From Schleiferiaceae bacterium (lineage in GTDB: Bacteria > Bacteroidota > Bacteroidia > Flavobacteriales > Schleiferiaceae): a DNA stretch of 10,758 nucleotides. Shown here piece after piece: positions 6,727 through 10,758 of the stretch (within the stretch, counting starts at the first letter, position 1; each line of letters starts with the position of its first letter). The notes beneath the pieces are model-generated. The model was not told the DNA's origin, did not search any database, and saw nothing but the letters and a program-made list of their open reading frames with translations. Both the position numbers and the translations under genes were made by a program. Location of the stretch: contig JAKMGS010000060.1 in NCBI GenBank assembly GCA_022424815.1, positions 1-10,758 of the forward strand. Reading direction: 5' to 3'.

Positions 6727-7295
6727 GCCAATATGCTTACCCAGTTCTCCATCATGCGTAAGCCCTCCGGGGTGAGGACGCTTTCGGGATGGAATTGGAC
6801 CGCGAAAACTTTATCGGAAGGGCGCTCTATGATCATGGGGGCGCCATCGCTCAAGGCCACGGCACAGAGGCTCCAATCCTTTAAAGTATTGGGATCGACG
6901 GCCCAGCTGTGGTAGAGGCCCACCTGAAGGTTTTGAACGCCTTGCAGCAAAACACTTGGCGCACCCAATTCTAGCTCAGTGGTGCGTCCGTGCATCACGC
7001 CTTCTCGATTATATAAGGCGGCTCCGCTGTGCTCGGCCAAGGCTTGCATGCCTAGGCAAACGCCGAAGATGGGTAAGGTACCGTAAGCTTTGGCAATTAT
7101 GGCCATGAGCTGTCCGCTTTCCGACGGGAGGCCAGGGCCTGGACTGAGCACCAAGCCGTGGAAGTGACTGAGGTCGAGTGAAAGAAGGTCGGGGTCGTCG
7201 TTGCGCAGGACGACGACGGTCATGCCCAATTGTTCCAAGTAATGAACGAGGTTGTAGGTAAAACTGTCGTAATTGTCAACGAGGAGGACTTTCAT
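6723..7295 (-). CDS. Anthranilate / aminodeoxychorismate synthase glutamine amidotransferase subunit (TrpG/PabA family)
   Basis: This 190-residue class I glutamine amidotransferase releases ammonia from glutamine for a chorismate-using partner: TrpE (tryptophan pathway) or PabB (folate pathway). The length is normal for a stand-alone subunit. It has DNYDSFTYNLVHYL at 7-20, LSPGPG at 50-55, the nucleophile elbow GVCLGMQ with Cys80, and QFHPESVLTPEG with His169 and Glu171 completing the triad. No trpE, trpD, pabB or pabC gene is nearby, so the pathway cannot be decided; an isolated copy makes PabA or a dual-use subunit plausible. The ATG at 7295 directly precedes the conserved MKVLLVDNYDSF start. 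Its TAG stop shares the CTAG at 6723-6726 with the stop of lptD, leaving no space for a terminator between the genes. Confidence 0.88.
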   Translation of the reverse strand: MKVLLVDNYDSFTYNLVHYLEQLGMTVVVLRNDDPDLLSLDLSHFHGLVLSPGPGLPSESGQLMAIIAKAYGTLPIFGVCLGMQALAEHSGAALYNREGVMHGRTTELELGAPSVLLQGVQNLQVGLYHSWAVDPNTLKDWSLCAVALSDGAPMIIERPSDKVFAVQFHPESVLTPEGLRMMENWVSILA

Positions 7296-7311
7296 GCACG
7301 CAAATATGGGT

Positions 7312-7322
7312 TAAATTGGACC
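7312..7322 (+). promoter_or_regulatory. Candidate promoter element upstream of ridA (TAAATTGGACC)
   Basis: TAAATTGGACC is one mismatch from TAAATTGCACC, found upstream of the next gene, lpd. Both resemble the Bacteroidota -7 box (TAnnTTTG, often followed by C-rich bases) but lack one T. It ends about 30 bases before the ridA ATG, in the 56-bp divergent gap. No convincing -33 element is visible. Confidence 0.25.
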
Positions 7323-7351
7323 TTAATCATAGAACAAATACTCGATCACTC

Positions 7352-7738
7352 ATGAAAAAAGCAGTTGAAGGAAAGGGCTTGGCGCCCGCTATCGGCCCAT
7401 ATAGCGCCGGCATTACCTACGGGGACATGATTTTTACCTCGGGTCAGATTGCGATGGATCCGCATACGGGGGAATTGGCTCTAGGACATTCCATTGAAGA
7501 AGAGACCGAGCGCGTGCTCAATAATTTGCAAGCGGTTCTGCTAGCGGCTGGTGCGGATTTATCCTGTGTCGTCAAGACGTCAATCTTTTTGAGCAGCATG
7601 GATCTATTCCCGAATGTCAACGAGGTATATGGCCGCTATTTCCAAGCGCCGTACCCTGCGCGAGAGACTGTGGCTGTGAAGACGCTGCCGAAAAATGTAA
7701 ATGTTGAGATATCCTGTATTGCGATGCGGAAGCGTTAA
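7352..7738 (+). CDS. ridA: RidA family reactive intermediate/enamine deaminase
   Basis: This 128-residue cytosolic protein of the YjgF/YER057c/UK114 family hydrolyses reactive enamine/imine intermediates such as 2-aminoacrylate, protecting PLP enzymes; the active form in the family is a trimer with sites between subunits. Family residues seen are Tyr17 in GPYS, Arg104 in PYPARETVAV and Glu119 in VNVEISCIA, matching the archetypal RidA tyrosine, arginine and glutamate positions. The segment FTSGQIAMDPHTGEL at 28-42 is also typical. The ATG at 7352 is chosen because it gives the normal family length and starts at the conserved beta strand (MKKAVEGKGLAPAIGPYS); an in-frame TTG at 7316 would add 12 unlikely residues. 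It lies 42 bp before lpd on the same strand and may be co-transcribed with it. Confidence 0.92.
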   Translation: MKKAVEGKGLAPAIGPYSAGITYGDMIFTSGQIAMDPHTGELALGHSIEEETERVLNNLQAVLLAAGADLSCVVKTSIFLSSMDLFPNVNEVYGRYFQAPYPARETVAVKTLPKNVNVEISCIAMRKR

Positions 7739-7749
7739 GGATTCCGATG

Positions 7750-7760
7750 TAAATTGCACC
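7750..7760 (+). promoter_or_regulatory. Candidate promoter element upstream of lpd (TAAATTGCACC)
   Basis: TAAATTGCACC lies about 20 bases before the lpd ATG, in the 42-bp gap after ridA. It is almost identical to the 11-mer upstream of ridA and resembles a Bacteroidota -7 region. If active, lpd has its own promoter and need not depend on read-through from ridA. No clear -33 TTTG is at the right spacing. Confidence 0.3.
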
Positions 7761-7780
7761 CTCATTAAAAACACATCTTC

Positions 7781-9169
7781 ATGGATTTTGACGTAATAGT
7801 TGTGGGCTCAGGCCCAGGTGGATATGTAACTGCGATTCGCGCCTCACAATTGGGCCTAAAGACTGCGGTGGTTGAGAAAGAAAACCTCGGTGGTGTTTGT
7901 TTGAATTGGGGTTGTATTCCAACCAAGGCATTGCTAAAGAGTGCCCAAGTATTTGAATACGTAAAACACGCAGAAGACTTCGGGATCAATATCAAGGAGT
8001 ACGACAAGGATTTCGGCGCAGTAGTAAAGCGCTCACGTGAGGTGGCCAACGGTATGAGTGGCGGTGTCCAATTCTTAATGAAGAAAAACAAAATCACCGT
8101 TCTAGACGGCTATGGTACTGTTAAACCAGGCAAGAAAGTAGCGGTGGCCGCTGCAGATGGTAAAGAGACTATCTACAGCGCAAACCATATTATCATCGCC
8201 ACTGGTGCTCGCTCACGCGAATTGCCAAACCTTCCACAGGACGGCAAGAAAATCATCGGGTACCGCCAAGCGATGACCTTGGACAAGCAGCCTAAGAAAA
8301 TGGTTGTCGTTGGTTCGGGTGCCATCGGTATCGAATTTGCCTACTTCTACAACAGCATGGGCACAGACGTGACCATCGTAGAATACATGCCGAACATCGT
8401 ACCGGTAGAAGATGAAGAAGTAAGCAAGCAGCTCGAGCGCAACTTCAAGAAAGCAGGCGTAAACATCATGACTAATGCTGAGGTTACGGGCGTGGATACA
8501 TCTGGTAAAGGATGTACCGTGAGCGTGAAAACGAAAAAAGGCGAGGAGCAGATCCAATGTGATATCGTGCTTTCAGCTGTAGGTATAGCGCCAAACATCG
8601 AAGGCATCGGTTTGGAAGAAGTAGGCATTGCCACAGATCGTGGTCGCGTGATGGTCAACGACTACTACCAGACTACCGTTCCTGGCTACTACGCCATCGG
8701 TGATATCGTGAAAGGACCTGCGCTTGCACACGTAGCATCCGCCGAAGGTATTCTTTGTGTAGAAAAGATCGCGGGCATGCACGTTGAGCCTATCGATTAC
8801 AACAACATCCCTGGATGTACTTACTGTTTCCCTGAAGTAGCTTCTGTAGGCTACACAGAGAAAGCAGCGAAGGAAGCAGGGTACGAGTTGAAGATCGGTA
8901 AGTTCCCATTCTCAGCCTCTGGTAAGGCTTCTGCCTCTGGACATAAGGACGGTTTCATCAAGGTGATTTATGATGCTAAATACGGGGAGTTGTTGGGTGC
9001 GCACATGATCGGTGCCAATGTAACAGAAATGATTGCTGAAGCGGTTGTTGCTCGTAAGTTAGAGACCACAGGTCACGAGATTTTGAAAACGGTTCACCCT
9101 CACCCAACCCTCAGCGAGGCCTTCATGGAGGCAACTGCTGCGGCTTATGATGAGGTGATTCACCTATAA
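7781..9169 (+). CDS. lpdA: Dihydrolipoyl dehydrogenase (E3)
   Basis: E3 reoxidises dihydrolipoyl groups of 2-oxo acid dehydrogenase complexes and/or the glycine cleavage system, passing electrons through a disulfide and FAD to NAD+. The 462-residue length is normal. Domains in order are the FAD-binding GSGPGGYVTAIRASQLG (9-25), the redox-active disulfide GGVCLNWGCIPTK (Cys40, Cys45), the NAD-binding GSGAIGIEFAYFYNSMG (from about 178) and the second FAD motif with YAIGDI (about 305-310). The C-terminal dimerisation domain ends with HPHPTLSEAF, giving the His441/Glu446 catalytic pair. The paired Cys spacing and HPHPT motif separate it from glutathione reductase or mercuric reductase. No E1 or E2 gene is in the window, so the partner complex is unknown. 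The codon choice is more biased than in neighbouring genes, consistent with high expression. A strong terminator follows. Confidence 0.96.
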   Translation: MDFDVIVVGSGPGGYVTAIRASQLGLKTAVVEKENLGGVCLNWGCIPTKALLKSAQVFEYVKHAEDFGINIKEYDKDFGAVVKRSREVANGMSGGVQFLMKKNKITVLDGYGTVKPGKKVAVAAADGKETIYSANHIIIATGARSRELPNLPQDGKKIIGYRQAMTLDKQPKKMVVVGSGAIGIEFAYFYNSMGTDVTIVEYMPNIVPVEDEEVSKQLERNFKKAGVNIMTNAEVTGVDTSGKGCTVSVKTKKGEEQIQCDIVLSAVGIAPNIEGIGLEEVGIATDRGRVMVNDYYQTTVPGYYAIGDIVKGPALAHVASAEGILCVEKIAGMHVEPIDYNNIPGCTYCFPEVASVGYTEKAAKEAGYELKIGKFPFSASGKASASGHKDGFIKVIYDAKYGELLGAHMIGANVTEMIAEAVVARKLETTGHEILKTVHPHPTLSEAFMEATAAAYDEVIHL

Positions 9170-9193
9170 TATTGAATTAGGATTTTTTCCACG

Positions 9194-9221
9194 GCCGCCC
9201 CAACTTTGGGGCGGCTTTTTT
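9194..9221 (+). terminator. Intrinsic terminator of lpd
   Basis: A perfect 8-bp GC-rich stem (GCCGCCCC / GGGGCGGC, 9194-9201 and 9208-9215) with a 6-base loop AACTTT is followed directly by six Ts. It lies 24 bp after the lpd stop. Only 11 bp separate the T-run from the ATG of the ABC ATPase gene. Confidence 0.9.
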
Positions 9222-9232
9222 GTTGCCTTGCT

Positions 9233-10132
9233 ATGTCTACACTCGCAGTCCACATTGAAAATTTGAGCTTCGCCTTCGATACGGCGACCTTCCACTTTGG
9301 CGATGCCGAGGTGCGGCCGGGTGAGGTGGTGGTTTTATTGGGGCCAAGTGGGGCAGGAAAGAGTACTCTTATGCGGTTGTTACGCGGGGAACTAGATCCG
9401 TTAGAAGGGACTGTTCACATTGTGGGTGAGCCCGTGAAAACGCGTAAAAAAATCCTCGTTTTGGATGAAACCAAGGCGGGATGGGTACCGCAACTCGACG
9501 ATCTTCAGCCCATGCTTACCGCCCGGGAAAACATTGCACATCATTTATTGCGTTTCGAGGAAGAGGAGCGTGAGCAGCGTGTGGAACATTTGGTTCGTGC
9601 CATGCAACTCCAAGGTCAAGACAAACTTCCTGTACGCTCCTTGAGCGGTGGACAGCGTCAGCGCGTGAGCATCGCAAAGGCCATGGCGAACCAACCGCCC
9701 GTACTGCTCATGGACGAGAGTCTAGCCCAGTTGGATTTGCGCACGAAGACCAGCATTCTAATTGATGTGAAGCAAATGGTGCGTGATGCACAGATAGCGG
9801 CCATCTTAGTATTGCACGATCCGAGCGATGCATTGATGATCGCAGACCAGTTGTGGGTGATTAAGGATGGTGCATTGGTGCAAAAAGGCAAACCAGAAGA
9901 TATTGTCAAAGCTCCAGAGAGTCATGCAATTGCAGGTCTCTTTGACCACATTAATGTCGTGGCGAGCGCGGCGGAAATTCCAGGGCCCTGGCGTTTGGAC
10001 GGGGAGGAGAAGTGGTTATTCGCCCATGAGTTGCCGGCCTTAGACGGAGCGGAGTTATTGGACAGCTACACCACACCCTCGGGAAGTTTGCGCCGCATTC
10101 GTTGGAACGGATACGAACTCCTCCAAAAGTAA
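9233..10132 (+). CDS. ABC transporter ATP-binding protein (orphan ATPase, importer-like)
   Basis: This 299-residue ABC ATPase is complete. It has Walker A GPSGAGKST (37-45), the Q-loop glutamine in GWVPQLDD (Gln87), the signature SLSGGQRQR (136-144), Walker B VLLMDE (157-162, catalytic Glu162), the D-loop LAQLD, and the H-loop His195 in LVLHDPSDAL. The nucleotide-binding domain most resembles PotA/FbpC/GlnQ-type import ATPases. Residues from about 240 to the end form an extra 60-residue domain with no motif I recognise; its position suggests a small regulatory domain of TOBE type, but this is inference. No permease or binding protein is adjacent, since the next gene is ribosomal and convergent, so the substrate is unknown. 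The ATG at 9233 is chosen because the upstream in-frame TTG (9206) lies inside the lpd terminator hairpin. Confidence 0.9.
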   Translation: MSTLAVHIENLSFAFDTATFHFGDAEVRPGEVVVLLGPSGAGKSTLMRLLRGELDPLEGTVHIVGEPVKTRKKILVLDETKAGWVPQLDDLQPMLTARENIAHHLLRFEEEEREQRVEHLVRAMQLQGQDKLPVRSLSGGQRQRVSIAKAMANQPPVLLMDESLAQLDLRTKTSILIDVKQMVRDAQIAAILVLHDPSDALMIADQLWVIKDGALVQKGKPEDIVKAPESHAIAGLFDHINVVASAAEIPGPWRLDGEEKWLFAHELPALDGAELLDSYTTPSGSLRRIRWNGYELLQK

Positions 10133-10162
10133 AATGCCCCGCTCCAAAGGAACGAGGCATTT
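10132..10162 (-). terminator. Terminator hairpin after rplT (works best in the minus direction)
   Basis: In the minus-strand transcript the sequence AATGCCTCGTTCC TTT GGAGCGGGGCATT, with one more A-U at the base, folds into a 14-bp stem (two G-U wobbles) with a 3-base loop, then TTTACTTTT. In the plus-strand transcript the two wobbles become C-A mismatches and the tail is less T-rich. It therefore mainly ends the rpmI-rplT transcript, though it may weakly end the ABC gene, whose stop codon touches it. Confidence 0.7.
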
Positions 10163-10182
10163 CTTAAGTACTCCAAAAATTA

Positions 10183-10527
10183 TTACTTCACCTTATCAAC
10201 GATCGCTTTGAACGCCTCAGGGTGGTTCATGGCTAAATCAGCCAATACCTTACGGTTCAATTCAATGTTTGCCTTCTTGGCTGCTCCCATAAACTGAGAG
10301 TAAGACATTCCGTGCAAACGTGCACCTGCGTTGATACGCTGGATCCACAATGCGCGGAAGGTGCGTTTTTTGTTCTTACGGTCGCGGTAAGCATACGTTA
10401 GACCTTTCTCTACCGCATTTTTAGCAACCGTCCAAACGTTTTTGCGACGACCAAAGTACCCTTTGGCGTGCTTCATCAATTTTTTTCTGCGCTCTCTTGA
10501 AGCTACAGCATTTACTGAACGTGGCAT
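10183..10527 (-). CDS. rplT: 50S ribosomal protein L20
   Basis: L20 is an early-binding protein of the large ribosomal subunit that contacts 23S rRNA and is needed for assembly. The 114-residue length and the whole sequence fit: a basic N-terminal helix (MPRSVNAVASRERRKKLMKHAKGYFG, positions 1-26), then NVWTVAKNAVEKGLTYAYRDRK, the FRALWIQRINAGAR core (from about 57), and the globular C-terminal domain ending in AFKAIVDKVK. The ATG at 10527 matches the universally conserved MPR start. It follows rpmI by an 86-bp spacer in the usual infC-rpmI-rplT order. In E. coli L20 represses its own operon; I cannot show whether that applies here. It ends in the hairpin shared with the convergent ABC gene. 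Confidence 0.97.
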   Translation of the reverse strand: MPRSVNAVASRERRKKLMKHAKGYFGRRKNVWTVAKNAVEKGLTYAYRDRKNKKRTFRALWIQRINAGARLHGMSYSQFMGAAKKANIELNRKVLADLAMNHPEAFKAIVDKVK

Positions 10528-10613
10528 AATTGTTTAATTTTTTGTGAGAGGTACTTCTACTGTTACAAGAAGGTTTAGCTACCCGGCACAGGGTTATTAA
10601 CTAACTCTGGGAA

Positions 10614-10758
10614 TTACTTCATTCCCAATTGTTTCTTGATGTTCGCTTCGTCTGAAACGTCTACCAAGCCAGATTTTGTCAAACGACGTTTCTGATCTGT
10701 TGCTTTCTTCGTCAAAATGTGTGACTTGAAAGCGTGCTTTCTTTTGATTTTCCCAGAG
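10614..10758 (-). CDS. rpmI: 50S ribosomal protein L35, C-terminal part (cut by window edge)
   Basis: The last 47 codons are present and the TAA is at 10614-10616. The peptide reads from SGKIKRKHAFKSH through ILTKKATDQKRRL to EANIKKQLGMK. This is the body of bacterial L35, a small basic protein of the large ribosomal subunit. About 17 N-terminal residues (usually MPKMKTKSGAKKRF-like) lie beyond the right edge. Its place directly before rplT confirms the identity. The start and promoter are outside the window, probably with infC further upstream. Confidence 0.93.
   Translation of the reverse strand, partial: SGKIKRKHAFKSHILTKKATDQKRRLTKSGLVDVSDEANIKKQLGMK

Noticed and set aside
7301..7308. 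CATATTTG on the minus strand as a -7 box for the amidotransferase gene
   Set aside because: It is one base off the consensus, would start transcription almost at the ATG, and the nearest TTTG is about 26 bp away, too far for a -33 element.
7316..7351. TTG start extending RidA by 12 residues
   Set aside because: RidA proteins begin close to the ATG at 7352, and the extension overlaps the likely promoter.
9206..9232. TTG start extending the ABC ATPase upstream
   Set aside because: It lies inside the lpd terminator hairpin, and the ATG at 9233 gives the normal N-terminus.
1..10758. Mobile element, prophage, defence system, CRISPR array or tRNA
   Set aside because: I saw no transposase, integrase or phage gene, no direct-repeat array and no tRNA-like cloverleaf; almost every base is covered by conserved chromosomal genes.

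Overview
The window looks like a chromosomal housekeeping and envelope-biogenesis region from a member of the Bacteroidota, most likely a Flavobacteriales-type organism with a mid-range GC content. The reasons are the Bacteroidota style of LptD (conserved N-terminal Cys motif, C-terminal RDLHCW...SWVPFG strand), an AmiC-type amidase with a SPOR-like tail next to a single-copy MlaD/Mce protein, a membrane-anchored dicluster Fe-S protein paired with a CCG-domain partner, weak or absent Shine-Dalgarno sequences, and at least one TAnnTTTG-type -7 promoter box. I see no insertion sequence, phage gene, CRISPR array, tRNA or rRNA, and no stretch over 300 bases without a gene.

Left part, minus strand (4135 down to 1): a probable operon in transcription order amidase, mlaD, membrane Fe-S protein, small HAD phosphatase, and the first 23 codons of a CCG-domain Fe-S protein that runs off the left edge. 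Gaps are 28 bp, a 4-bp ATGA overlap, 52 bp and 3 bp. Envelope genes (peptidoglycan hydrolysis, lipid transport) are therefore read together with a membrane redox module, and the two Fe-S subunits are separated by the phosphatase.

Centre: lptD (outer-membrane LPS insertion) diverges from the amidase at about 4140, so three envelope genes share one divergent control region. lptD meets a glutamine amidotransferase gene (TrpG/PabA family) tail to tail, and the two TAG stops share one CTAG palindrome. That gene diverges in turn from ridA, which is followed by lpd (dihydrolipoamide dehydrogenase, E3). A strong intrinsic terminator closes lpd.

Right part: a lone ABC-transporter ATPase lies just beyond the terminator. 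It converges on the minus-strand ribosomal pair rpmI (partial, right edge) and rplT. The hairpin between the ABC gene and rplT is perfectly paired (with G-U wobbles) only in the rplT-direction transcript.

I found no convincing new multi-gene system; most of this is conserved core metabolism and envelope biology. The points most worth following are the lptD start (an alternative ATG frame that joins the gene only if a T7 run lost one T), the two-cysteine architecture of LptD, the HAD gene inside the Fe-S pair, and the ABC ATPase with no partner and an unassigned C-terminal extension.
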